Of a stretch of 27,175 bases of DNA, positions 14,026 through 21,402 are shown piece by piece; the first letter of the stretch is position 1, and each line of letters begins with the position of its first letter. Location of the stretch: the NCBI GenBank assembly GCA_023410875.1, contig JAEYPH010000121.1, positions 1 through 27,175 of the forward strand. Direction: 5' to 3'. The translations under genes were made by a program, and so were the position numbers. The DNA is from Bacillota bacterium. GTDB lineage: Bacteria > Bacillota > Clostridia > Christensenellales > UMGS416. Under the pieces are notes generated by a model. It saw only the letters and a list, made by a program, of their open reading frames with translations, ran no database searches and was not told the DNA's origin.

Positions 14026-15141
14026 TTAGAAAGCCATTCTTGTCCACTTGTCTTCCCGCCGCCTTGGCTCCATGCCCAGAATCTCTCTGGCCGTGTCCAC
14101 ATAAAACCGGTAGTTCTCGATGGGCGTGCCGTTGGTGATCCGATGGTCCAGCCCAAACACCATGCCGGTCCGCATGCAATCCTGCAGCTTGTATTCCAGC
14201 TCCTTAAGGATGGCCGCCTTGCCGGCGCGCAGCACATGCTTGTCGATGCCACCCTTTAATGCCAGCCGGTTGCCGAATTTCTTGCGCAGAGCCACGGTGT
14301 CCATGTAGGCCGCCGGCTCCATGGGCTGCATCACGTTCACGCCGCAATCCAGAAAGGCCTCCACCACGGCGTTCAGGTTGCCGTCGCTGTCCTGGTTGAA
14401 GAGCCTGGCGCCCTTGGCCTGGAGCATGTCCCAGATCTTCCGGTAGTAGGGCTGGATAAACCGGGCGACGAGTTTGGGGCCCACCAGCGGGCCGGATTTG
14501 CCCGCCAGGTCCTCGGCGACGCTCAGGTTGTCTATGACCAGCCTGTCGCTGATACGGTCCAGCACCTGGAAGCATGTGTCGGTGATGGTATCCATAATGT
14601 CCTGCATCAGCTCCGGGTCATCATAATAGCAGATGCAGGTGGCCTCTTCGCCCATGAGCTGCCTGGGCAGGTCAAACCCGCCGGGGATGGCGGCGCGGAC
14701 CAGCTTGCCTTCCCGCTGGGCCCTGCGGGCGGCTTCCACATCGTCCCAGCGGATGCGCTCCTCGCGGAAGGTGAACCAGTGCTTGATCTTGAGCCAGCTG
14801 TCCATGTCCGTGACCGGGTGGTCCAGCGGCAGCGGGATCGTCGCGACCTTCGTGTAGAGCTTGGTCCGCCGACCGAACTCGTCCAGGCGGATGATGTAGT
14901 CGTCGGTCTGCTCCAGCACACGGGGCTCGCAGCCTCCCAGCAGCCCCGTGTTGGCGCCGCAGTTCACGTATTCCACCACGTCGAAGTCGAAGGCGTCCAG
15001 GCTGATCTCGCTTTCGGAAGCCCCCTGGCGTCGCCATTCCTCCTCCAGGCCGACAAGAAGGCCGTACATCTCCGTGAGCATCGGCCGTTCCGCCTGGCCG
15101 AAGGTCATAAGGTCGAGATACTGTTCACGGGTCCAACGCAT
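14026..15141 (-). CDS. URO-D family protein with non-canonical active site
   Basis: 371 residues of the URO-D superfamily, only distantly like the protein at 544-1530. The barrel is recognisable (HPVTDMDSWLKIKHWF, VIDNLSVAEDLAGKSGP, GPKLVARFIQPYYRKIWDMLQAKG, GIDKHVLRAG). Where MtaA-type enzymes have HxCG, this protein has NQDSDG (249-254), and no matching distal Cys is seen, the equivalent stretch being GMVFGLDHRITNG. The zinc-thiol chemistry of MtaA is therefore unlikely. The acidic DSD may bind another metal, a corrinoid or a sugar-like ligand. The ATG at 15141 has AAAGGGAGA upstream; the frame extends 20 codons further without a ribosome site. It has its own promoter (15229-15257) and lies downstream of the 4Fe-4S trio on the same strand. 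Confidence 0.85.
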   Translation of the reverse strand: MRWTREQYLDLMTFGQAERPMLTEMYGLLVGLEEEWRRQGASESEISLDAFDFDVVEYVNCGANTGLLGGCEPRVLEQTDDYIIRLDEFGRRTKLYTKVATIPLPLDHPVTDMDSWLKIKHWFTFREERIRWDDVEAARRAQREGKLVRAAIPGGFDLPRQLMGEEATCICYYDDPELMQDIMDTITDTCFQVLDRISDRLVIDNLSVAEDLAGKSGPLVGPKLVARFIQPYYRKIWDMLQAKGARLFNQDSDGNLNAVVEAFLDCGVNVMQPMEPAAYMDTVALRKKFGNRLALKGGIDKHVLRAGKAAILKELEYKLQDCMRTGMVFGLDHRITNGTPIENYRFYVDTAREILGMEPRRREDKWTRMAF

Positions 15142-15200
15142 TGCTTCTCCCTTTCTAGCGGGGAAACGCGTATCCCCGCCGACCGGCAGTGATTCCCACA

Positions 15201-15214
15201 TTCCAATATGTGGA
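15201..15214. promoter_or_regulatory. Imperfect IclR-like palindrome in the UroD leader
   Basis: TTCCAATATGTGGA, with arms TCCA and TGGA five bases apart, lies about 15 nt downstream of the UroD -10 box on the transcript side. It resembles the perfect TTCCATATGGAA at the ABC promoter. Overlapping CCACAT...ATGTGG arms (15196-15213) could also form a small stem. Confidence 0.35.
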
Positions 15215-15228
15215 TTTTATCGTGTTCG

Positions 15229-15257
15229 ATGATACCACGATGCCGACCCTGTTACAA
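15229..15257 (-). promoter_or_regulatory. Promoter of the second UroD gene
   Basis: Minus-strand TTGTAA (15252-15257), 17 nt, TATCAT (15229-15234). Confidence 0.5.
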
Positions 15258-15313
15258 AGGTAAAACCAATTCAGACTGCTGTAAAACCCGGCAGGGTTAA
15301 AAAGAGAAAAGCA

Positions 15314-15357
15314 AAACCGGGCCGAAAGCTCCGGTGTACGGCGCTTCGGCCCGGTTT
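15314..15357 (-). terminator. Terminator of the 4Fe-4S protein operon
   Basis: AAACCGGGCCGAA (15314-15326) pairs perfectly over 13 bp with TTCGGCCCGGTTT (15345-15357). The minus-strand read runs into TTTTGCTTTTCTC. It lies 17 nt after the last 4Fe-4S gene. Confidence 0.8.
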
Positions 15358-15374
15358 GAATGAGTGGACTGATC

Positions 15375-16220
15375 TTATAAAAGTCTTCCGCTTCTGTCCT
15401 TGGCCCAGGTCTCGTGGGTGCGGAAGGGGTTGTTGAGCGCGCCCACGCCGCGGGCCTCCAGCGCGGCCATGCACGCGCGGTTGCACGCGGCGGCGTAGCG
15501 GTCGGGCTTGCCGCTGTGGTGCAGGCGGTTGGTCATACCGCCGTTGGGGCACTTCTTGCACAGCTCAAAGTTCACCTGGACCACATCGAAGCCCAGGCCG
15601 CACACCGTGCGGGTTTGCGTCGCGGCGGCGTCGATGGCGCCCAGCGGGCAGGCCTTGGCACACGCGCCGCAATCGGCGCAGTAGTCGTTGTCCGCCAGCG
15701 GGTCGCTGTCCAGCGCCGCGTCGGTGATGATCATCTGGAAGCGCTGCCGGTGGCCCAGCGACGGCGTGAGCACCTCTGTGTTGCGGCCGATGACGCCCAG
15801 GCCGCAGGCCACCGCCGCGTAGTCGAAGTCCGGTGTCACGTTGGGCGGCTCGCGCCCTTCGGTCACCGGCACGCCCCACCCGCCGGTGGAAAGCGGGTTG
15901 GGGAAGATCGGGCAGGCTTCCCACCCGTCGTCCTCCAGGAAGCGCACAATGTCATAGGTGGATTGGGCCAGGAACTGGTTGTCCAGCCAGCTATAGCCGA
16001 AGCTGCCATAGTCGCCGGTGTTGGTGCCCTCCTCCAGGCCGCGGATGGCGCCCCGGGGAATCATCTGGCCCACGAGGATCACGGTCTCGCCCTCGGGGAA
16101 GATCGTAAAGGGGTTGTGCCGGGGCTCCAGCGCGGCGAAGCGCTCCTTGGCCCCAAAGCCGATCAGGTCGACGCCCAGTTCCTGGGCCTTTTGCCGGATG
16201 CCTTGCTTCAAATCGCTCAT
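15375..16220 (-). CDS. 4Fe-4S protein related to epoxyqueuosine reductase, paralog C
   Basis: 281 residues. The segment ACGLGVIGRNTEVLTPSLGHRQRFQMIITDAALDSDPL followed by CADCGACAKACP (Cys181, 184, 187, 191) matches the core of QueG-type proteins, where this part surrounds the corrinoid and a [4Fe-4S] cluster. Four more cysteines (221, 224, 246, 250) could hold a second cluster. The VDxxPxxER-like loop with the catalytic Asp of real QueG is not seen, and the HEAT-like C-terminal region is missing, so queuosine synthesis is unlikely. The ATG at 16220 has GAGGAGG upstream. It is third in a tandem operon, starting 17 nt after the stop of paralog B. Probable role: electron delivery or reductive chemistry for the UroD-like partner. 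Confidence 0.75.
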   Translation of the reverse strand: MSDLKQGIRQKAQELGVDLIGFGAKERFAALEPRHNPFTIFPEGETVILVGQMIPRGAIRGLEEGTNTGDYGSFGYSWLDNQFLAQSTYDIVRFLEDDGWEACPIFPNPLSTGGWGVPVTEGREPPNVTPDFDYAAVACGLGVIGRNTEVLTPSLGHRQRFQMIITDAALDSDPLADNDYCADCGACAKACPLGAIDAAATQTRTVCGLGFDVVQVNFELCKKCPNGGMTNRLHHSGKPDRYAAACNRACMAALEARGVGALNNPFRTHETWAKDRSGRLL

Positions 16221-16237
16221 ATCGTCCTCCTCGGGGC

Positions 16238-17341
16238 TCAGTACTCGTTCTTGCGCAGCGCCGGGTCCTGCTTGTCCAGATATTCCTCGCGCCACGGGTT
16301 GATGCGGCCCACCTTGCGCTTCTTGGTGTGGGTCAGCAGCCATTGGGGCTTCTTGTACAGCGGGTTGCGGAACAGGTTCTTGATGGCCTTGCGCTTCTCC
16401 AGGCTGTCCATGCAGGCGCAGATGCAGCCGCGGGCGCCGCACACGGCAAAGTAGCCCACGTGGTTGAGCACGTAGTTGTAGTAGTGCATGATGGAGTTGT
16501 CCGGCTGGTCGTAGATGCAACCCCACTTGCCCAGCGCCATCGTGTAGGTCAGGCGGTAGGCCTCCTCCTCGGTCATGTCCGCAGTCGTCACGTCGAACTC
16601 GAAGTTGGGCAGGTCCTTCTTGAGGAACGGGGAAATGCGGTTGTTCAGGCCGTGATGGGTCAGCGTGCAGCGGCCCATGTCCACGTCGCCCCAGTAGATG
16701 TCCTTGCCGCCCACGTCGATGTGCAGGTATTTGTCCTTTTCCTTGGCCGGCGGTATCGCACAGCCGGGGCAGTCCTTCACGCAGCGGCCGCAGCGGTTGC
16801 ACAGCGTGCCGGGCTCTATGATTGGGTCGGGCTCCAGCTCGGCGTCGGTCATGATCATTCCCAGGCGCACCCGTGGGCCGAATTCCGGCGTCATAAAAAC
16901 CTTGCTGTGGCCCATCTCGCCCAGGCCCGCGCCCACGCCCATGATGCGCACGCTCATGGCCACGCCGTTGGGGCGGCCGGGTGCCACGGGCTCGGCCTCG
17001 CCCATGCGTTCAGGCACGGCGGGGTAGTGGGGGATGGCCTCCCAGCCCATATCCTCCATAAAGCAGCACATGGCGTAGGTCAGCTTGGGGCGAAACAACG
17101 TGTTCAGGCGGTTGTAGGAATAGAACGTGTAGTTGTGCCAGTGGGTGCCTTCCAGGATGCCACGATAGGTGCCCCGGGGGATGCGCATGGCCAGCATGAC
17201 GACCGATTTGCACTCGGGGAAGTAGCTCAAGGGGTTCATCAGCGGCGGCGCGCCGGCGTAGCGGTCGATGCTGCCGATGCCGATGCAGTCGATGCCCAGC
17301 TCGCGGGCTTTGTCCTTGATCATCTGCGACGTGAGCTTCAT
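16238..17341 (-). CDS. 4Fe-4S protein related to epoxyqueuosine reductase, paralog B (extended)
   Basis: 367 residues, about 70-90 longer than its two neighbours. The shared core is present: GAGLGEMGHSKVFMTPEFGPR, then ITDAELEPDP-like spacing and CNRCGRCVKDCP (Cys181, 184, 187, 191). The C-terminal part is different: instead of the CxxC...CxxxC pair it has CGARGCICAC (Cys301, 306, 308, 310) and an inserted segment of about 100 residues (LHIDVGGKDIYWGDVDMGRC onwards). It may hold a second cluster in another geometry. The N-terminal NPLSYFPECKSVVMLAMRIPRGTYRGILEGT block mirrors the paralogs. Its ATG overlaps the stop of paralog A by 4 nt (ATGA) and GGAGG lies 7 nt upstream, so translation is coupled. 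Catalytic role unknown. Confidence 0.75.
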   Translation of the reverse strand: MKLTSQMIKDKARELGIDCIGIGSIDRYAGAPPLMNPLSYFPECKSVVMLAMRIPRGTYRGILEGTHWHNYTFYSYNRLNTLFRPKLTYAMCCFMEDMGWEAIPHYPAVPERMGEAEPVAPGRPNGVAMSVRIMGVGAGLGEMGHSKVFMTPEFGPRVRLGMIMTDAELEPDPIIEPGTLCNRCGRCVKDCPGCAIPPAKEKDKYLHIDVGGKDIYWGDVDMGRCTLTHHGLNNRISPFLKKDLPNFEFDVTTADMTEEEAYRLTYTMALGKWGCIYDQPDNSIMHYYNYVLNHVGYFAVCGARGCICACMDSLEKRKAIKNLFRNPLYKKPQWLLTHTKKRKVGRINPWREEYLDKQDPALRKNEY

Positions 17342-18246
17342 TGCTTGCCTCCCTCGGCCACGGCCACGGCCTCGCCGAATTCGTTCTTGCCCCAGGCGTC
17401 CCGCTTGCGGAAGCTCTGCTCGAAGAGGTTCTCCACCGCCCGGGCCTCCTCCATGGCGTGTATGCATGTGCGGGTGCACAGCGCCGCCAGCCGGTCCACC
17501 CGGCCAAAGGCGCTCACGGCGCCGCGGCTGCTGTAGATGTTGCGGTCGGTGGGCGCGCGGTCCTGGGTCACCAGCTTTTCGGCGGTGGCGCCGTTGGCGC
17601 ACCGGGCGCACAGCTCCAGGTTCTGCCCGGCCACGGGCATCTCCCGCCCGCAGATGCGCAGCGTCTGGGCCCCGTCCGCGTCCAGCGCGTGCAGCGGGCA
17701 TACCTGCGCGCATTTGCCGCAGCGGATGCACACCGGCGCTTCCAGCAGCGGGTCAGCATCCATGGGTGCGTCGGTCAGTACCAGCGCGAAGCGCTGCCGG
17801 GGGCCAAAGCGCGGCGTCAAAATCTCCCCGGAGAAGCCCACCTCGCCCAGGCCGCAGGCCACCGCCGCCCAGCCGAAGTCCGGCTCCACCGGCTCTCCCA
17901 CGCCGGCTACGGCGCTTTTGCGCCCGGGCAGCATGGCCATGGCCTCCCATCCGGCGCGCTCCAGCTCGGCGGCCACGCTATAGGCGGTTTGGGAGACGAA
18001 CTCCTCGGACAGCCACGTCTTGCCGAACATGCTGTAGTCCTGGAAGTTGGTGCCCTCCTCCACGCCGCGCAGCGTGCCTCGGGTGATGCGCCGGGCCAAC
18101 AGTATCGCGGTTTTGGCCTGGGGGAAGAGCGTGAAGGGGTTGCTGTCCGACTCCAGCGCGTCGAACCGCTCTCGGGGGGCGAAGCCCACCAGGTCGGCCA
18201 GCGCGGACTTTGCCGCTTGTCTGATGTGCTCTTTGAGCTGGTCCAT
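17338..18246 (-). CDS. 4Fe-4S protein related to epoxyqueuosine reductase, paralog A
   Basis: 302 residues; first gene of the trio, with a textbook GAGGAGGT ribosome site. It shares with paralog C the pattern LVGFAPRERFDALESDSNPFTLFP near the N terminus, then RGTLRGVEEGTNFQDY. The core ACGLGEVGFSGEILTPRFGPR leads into CIRCGKCAQVCP (Cys173, 176, 179, 183). A second set of cysteines lies at 213, 216, 257 and 261. Like the others it lacks the QueG catalytic-loop signature. The C terminus ends in an alanine-rich tail after KNEFGEAVAV. The operon order A-B-C and the coupling suggest the three proteins form one complex or work in sequence. Confidence 0.75.
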   Translation of the reverse strand: MDQLKEHIRQAAKSALADLVGFAPRERFDALESDSNPFTLFPQAKTAILLARRITRGTLRGVEEGTNFQDYSMFGKTWLSEEFVSQTAYSVAAELERAGWEAMAMLPGRKSAVAGVGEPVEPDFGWAAVACGLGEVGFSGEILTPRFGPRQRFALVLTDAPMDADPLLEAPVCIRCGKCAQVCPLHALDADGAQTLRICGREMPVAGQNLELCARCANGATAEKLVTQDRAPTDRNIYSSRGAVSAFGRVDRLAALCTRTCIHAMEEARAVENLFEQSFRKRDAWGKNEFGEAVAVAEGGKQ

Positions 18247-18347
18247 GTCTACCTCCTCTTGCCTGGCGGGGCACTGCCTCGCCTATCTTGTGCCCGTCAC
18301 TGGGCTTGGAGCCCTTTAAAGTTCCGGTTGTTCTACATTGATGAATG

Positions 18348-18374
18348 ATTATTAATATAATTTCTTATTGTCAA
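18348..18374 (-). promoter_or_regulatory. Promoter of the 4Fe-4S operon
   Basis: Minus-strand perfect TTGACA (18369-18374) with a TGGAA half-palindrome overlapping its left side, then AATAAT (18348-18353) at a short 15-nt spacing in a very AT-rich stretch. The leader to 18246 is about 95 nt. Confidence 0.5.
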
Positions 18375-18401
18375 ATTCCAGTGGTAGTATATGACAACAA
18401 A

Positions 18402-18425
18402 GGCTGGCCGTCAATACGGTCAGCC
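18402..18425 (-). terminator. Terminator of the iclR-like gene
   Basis: GGCTGGCCG (18402-18410) and CGGTCAGCC (18417-18425) form a 9-bp stem with one G-U pair. On the minus strand the stem is followed by TTTGTTGT. Confidence 0.6.
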
Positions 18426-18457
18426 CATGTATCATGCGTTTCTTTTTGAGGCAAGGT

Positions 18458-19195
18458 TTACTTGTTAGGCTCCTCTTGTTCCAGGTCGGCGGTGATCTGG
18501 GAGGAAAGCGGCTGCAGGAGTTCTACGAAGTCCTGTATCGCGGCCCATTGCGCACGCTGTTCCTCGGTCATATAAGCGCCCAACGCCGCCGCCAGCGCGC
18601 CGTCCTGATACACGGGCACGGCCACGGCGATCATTTTTCTGGTGCGGACCAATTCCACATACCCCTGTTGCCGTATGGTCTGCAGATACCGGATGAAGTC
18701 CTCATAGCCGTTGAAGCGCCGGGGCAGGCCGTAGCATTCCACGATGGCGTCCTGCACGTGGCGGGGCTGGAAGCTGGTCAGCAGCAATCCCGTGGCGGAG
18801 TTCATAACCTGGGCGTTGGCCGTCACCTGCATCACCGTGCTGCCGTCGGGGTCCACTTCCAGCACCGAATGGCGCACGCTTTCCCGGAGGATGGACAGGG
18901 ACATGTGCACGGCGTGCTCCACCGCGAAGGCTGGCAAACGCGCCTGCGCCGCCTTGAGCAGGCCGCGGCTGTAGAGGTCGCCGTGGGTCAGCGCCGCGGC
19001 CATGATGCCCAGATGGTACCCGCGGACCGGGTCCTTCTGCAGATAGCCGGCCTCGGTCATCGTCTTCACGATGCCGGCGCACGTGGAGGGTTTCTCGCCC
19101 AGCGCCTCGGCGATTTCCGAAAGCTTGACGGCCCGCTGCCCTCCGGCGGAAACGATCTCCAGTATTTTCAGGCTCTTCAACACAACCTTGATCAA
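18458..19195 (-). CDS. IclR-family transcriptional regulator
   Basis: 245 residues from a TTG start. A winged helix-turn-helix sits at about 3-60 (VLKSLKILEIVSAGGQRAVKLSEIAEALGEKPSTCAGIVKTM). It is followed by the GYHLG wing and a C-terminal ligand domain (HMSLSILRESVRHSVLEVDP, FNGYEDFIRYLQTIRQQGYVEL, IAVAVPVYQDGALAAALGAYM), in the usual IclR order and length. The TTG at 19195 was chosen because AGGAG lies 8 nt upstream and because the next in-frame ATG (19279) is upstream of the promoter. IclR proteins bind palindromes at target promoters and respond to a small catabolite. It lies between the divergent ABC operon and the 4Fe-4S operon and probably controls both. Its effector is unknown. Confidence 0.85.
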   Translation of the reverse strand: MIKVVLKSLKILEIVSAGGQRAVKLSEIAEALGEKPSTCAGIVKTMTEAGYLQKDPVRGYHLGIMAAALTHGDLYSRGLLKAAQARLPAFAVEHAVHMSLSILRESVRHSVLEVDPDGSTVMQVTANAQVMNSATGLLLTSFQPRHVQDAIVECYGLPRRFNGYEDFIRYLQTIRQQGYVELVRTRKMIAVAVPVYQDGALAAALGAYMTEEQRAQWAAIQDFVELLQPLSSQITADLEQEEPNK

Positions 19196-19244
19196 TGTGC
19201 AGGCTCCTTGTCTCAATATCGCATGTCGTATGATTCGTTTATGT

Positions 19245-19263
19245 GGAATATTATATCGATTCC
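19245..19263. promoter_or_regulatory. Candidate IclR operator covering the iclR -10 box
   Basis: GGAAT (19245-19249) and ATTCC (19259-19263) face each other across 9 nt. The minus-strand TATAAT (19250-19255) lies between them, so a bound regulator would block its own promoter. Confidence 0.5.
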
Positions 19264-19279
19264 GTGCGAGATTGTGCAA
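19250..19279 (-). promoter_or_regulatory. Promoter of the iclR-like gene
   Basis: Minus-strand TTGCAC (19274-19279), 18 nt, perfect TATAAT (19250-19255). The weak -35 box and long spacer suggest moderate strength. Confidence 0.5.
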
Positions 19280-19343
19280 CTCATATTTGTTCGTTATCCC
19301 TTGCGCAAGGGGCCTGAGCCAGGGTTGGGGAAAATTTTAAATG

Positions 19344-19355
19344 TTCCATATGGAA
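19344..19355. promoter_or_regulatory. Candidate IclR operator upstream of the ABC operon
   Basis: The perfect 12-bp palindrome TTCCATATGGAA ends 4 nt before the -35 box of the ABC promoter, a position suited to activation or repression. Confidence 0.55.
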
Positions 19356-19359
19356 AGGA

Positions 19360-19388
19360 TTGACAGCATTATTTGGTTAGAATATACT
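19360..19388 (+). promoter_or_regulatory. Promoter of the ABC transporter operon
   Basis: Perfect TTGACA (19360-19365), exactly 17 nt, TATACT (19383-19388). This is the strongest promoter in the window and leaves a leader of about 115 nt before the first gene. Confidence 0.75.
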
Positions 19389-19508
19389 GTTCGATGTTCG
19401 AGAATGCAAAACAAAATAAAATAAATTCGGCAATGACGAATAATTGCGTTTCGTGACCGCCCCGTTCCTGGCTGAGATGCCGAACCGATTTTTACTGCGG
19501 AGGGTAAC

Positions 19509-20465
19509 ATGACGATCAAACGCGTGCCGGCACGACCTGCAGCCCTGCCGCTTGGGTCCAACCGGAGCCTGGGCCGGCGCATGGCGCTCAACTGGGACAT
19601 CTATCTGCTGGCGCTGCCCGGCATCGCGCTGCTGCTGGTGTTCCGCTACCTGCCCATGTACGGCATCCTTATCAGCTTTAAGGATTTCAATGTCATCAAA
19701 GGCATCCTGGGCAGCGATTGGGTGGGTCTGGAGAACTTCACCCGCCTGATGAGCTCCAGCGAATTCACCCGGTCCTTCTTCAACACGTTGCTGCTGAGCA
19801 TGCTGCGCATCGTGTTCGGCATGCCGCTGCCCATCCTGCTGGCCATCCTGCTCAACGAAGTGCGCAACATGCCCTACAAGCGCACGGTGCAAACCATCGT
19901 CTACATCCCGCACTTCATCTCCTGGGTCGTCGTCGCTGGCATTTTTATGGATCTGCTCTCGCCCAGCACCGGCCTTGTCAACCGGGTCATCGAGGCCTTT
20001 GGCGGTCAGCCCATTTTCTTTATGACCAACCCCCGGTGGATCCGCTCAGTCATCATCGCCAGCGACCTGTGGAAGGAGACCGGCTGGGGCGCCATCATCT
20101 ATCTGGCAGCCATCATGGGCATCGATCCGCAGCTGTACCAGGCCGCCGCCATCGATGGCGCTGGCCGACTGCGCCAGACATGGCACATCACGCTGCCGGA
20201 GCTGGTCGGCACTTTCATCGTGCTGCTGATCATGAACCTGGGCGGCATCATGCACGCCAACTTCGACCAGATCTACAACATGTACAACCCCCAGGTCTAT
20301 GGGCAGATCGACATCATCGACACCTATGTGTTCCGCACGGCCTTCAACACGCTGGACTTCGGCTACACGACGGCGGCCGGCCTGTTCACGCAGGTCATCG
20401 GCTGCGTACTGCTGGTCGGCAGCAACACCGTGGTCAAGCGCCTGGGCGGGCGCGGCATGTATTAA
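19509..20465 (+). CDS. lplB: ABC sugar transporter permease, LplB type
   Basis: 318 residues with six membrane segments, beginning after a basic N terminus (IYLLALPGIALLLVFRYLPMYGI). The hallmark LplB features are present: ISFKDFNVIKGILGSDWVGLENF near the N terminus and the cytoplasmic EAA loop QAAAIDGAGRLRQTWHITLPEL, which docks the ATPase. This is the first permease of a CUT1-type importer for oligosaccharide- or glycoside-like substrates. GGAGGG lies 5 nt upstream of the ATG. The second permease starts 12 nt after its stop. No ATPase gene is nearby; such systems commonly share an MsmX-type ATPase encoded elsewhere. Confidence 0.9.
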   Translation: MTIKRVPARPAALPLGSNRSLGRRMALNWDIYLLALPGIALLLVFRYLPMYGILISFKDFNVIKGILGSDWVGLENFTRLMSSSEFTRSFFNTLLLSMLRIVFGMPLPILLAILLNEVRNMPYKRTVQTIVYIPHFISWVVVAGIFMDLLSPSTGLVNRVIEAFGGQPIFFMTNPRWIRSVIIASDLWKETGWGAIIYLAAIMGIDPQLYQAAAIDGAGRLRQTWHITLPELVGTFIVLLIMNLGGIMHANFDQIYNMYNPQVYGQIDIIDTYVFRTAFNTLDFGYTTAAGLFTQVIGCVLLVGSNTVVKRLGGRGMY

Positions 20466-20477
20466 AGGAGGCGCCCC

Positions 20478-21344
20478 ATGAAACAGACCCGCGGCGAAAA
20501 ATTCTTCGGCGTGTTCAACATCGCGCTGCTGGCGCTGGGCGCGCTGAGCTGCCTGCTGCCCTTCGTGCACATCCTGGCCAAGTCCCTGAGCGACGATGTA
20601 TCCGTGCTGGCCAAGGAAGTGCTGTTCCTGCCCAAGGGGTTCACGACCAACGCCTATGCGTTTGTGCTGAGCAACCCGCAGTTTCGAGCGTCCTTTCTGC
20701 TCACGGTGTTCATCACCGTGGCGGGCACGGCCGTGGCGCTGCTCACGACGGCCTTCACGGCCTTCGTCTTCACCCGCAAGAATGTGCCCGGCGTGAAGCT
20801 GATTTGCATCCTGTACATCGTTACGATGTTCTTCGGCGGCGGCATGATCGCGACTTATCTGCTCTATAAGCAGATCGGCCTGGTGGACAATGTGCTGGTG
20901 TTGATCCTGCCCGCGGCGATCAACCCCTTCAACATCATCCTGATGCGCAATTTCTTTGAGAGCATCTCCCCCTCGCTGGAGGAATCGGCCAAGATCGACG
21001 GCGCCAGCAACGCCCGCGTCCTTTTCCAGATCGTGCTGCCGCTTTCCAAAGCCGCGCTGGCCACGATCGGCCTGTTCTTCGCCGTGACCTATTGGAACAG
21101 CTTCATGGGCGCCGTGCTCTATACGACCAAGCGCGAACTCATGACAATGCAGCTCTACCTGCGCAACATCCTGACCTCCATCGACAACCTTATGGAATCC
21201 AACGCCGAGATGCTGGACGCCATCGCCACCGAGACCGTGCGCGCCTCCACGATCATCGCTGCCATGGTGCCCATCCTGCTGGTGTATCCCTTTGTGCAGA
21301 AATACTTTGTCGCCGGCATCATGATCGGCGCTGTCAAGGAATAA
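20478..21344 (+). CDS. ABC sugar transporter permease, YtcP/LplC type
   Basis: 288 residues, six membrane segments, second permease of the importer. The EAA loop ESAKIDGASNARVLFQIVLPLS is intact, and family segments SLSDDVSVLAKEVLFLPKGFT, TMFFGGGMIATYLLYKQIGL and TYWNSFMGAVLYT are in place. AAAGGAGG is 7 nt before the ATG, and the lipoprotein gene follows 58 nt downstream. It forms the membrane channel together with the LplB-type permease. Confidence 0.9.
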   Translation: MKQTRGEKFFGVFNIALLALGALSCLLPFVHILAKSLSDDVSVLAKEVLFLPKGFTTNAYAFVLSNPQFRASFLLTVFITVAGTAVALLTTAFTAFVFTRKNVPGVKLICILYIVTMFFGGGMIATYLLYKQIGLVDNVLVLILPAAINPFNIILMRNFFESISPSLEESAKIDGASNARVLFQIVLPLSKAALATIGLFFAVTYWNSFMGAVLYTTKRELMTMQLYLRNILTSIDNLMESNAEMLDAIATETVRASTIIAAMVPILLVYPFVQKYFVAGIMIGAVKE

Positions 21345-21402
21345 CCTTTCCGCGCCGCAGATCCGGACGGCGGACGGAAGAACATACAAGGAGGAGACCA
21401 TA

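Larger units (their letters stand above)
19196..19508. promoter_or_regulatory. Divergent control region between iclR-like and ABC genes
   Basis: 313 nt without a gene. It holds the iclR-like promoter on the minus strand, the ABC promoter on the plus strand, and two TTCC/GGAA-type palindromes placed at each of them. Confidence 0.7.

Noticed and set aside
15375..18246. Calling the three 4Fe-4S proteins QueG or reductive dehalogenases.
   Set aside because: The catalytic-loop signature of QueG and the HEAT-like C terminus are missing. There is no Tat signal or small membrane partner as in reductive dehalogenases.
19196..19279. Longer iclR-like gene starting at the ATG at 19279.
   Set aside because: The TATAAT of its promoter lies at 19250-19255, inside the extended frame, and the TTG at 19195 has a good AGGAG site.
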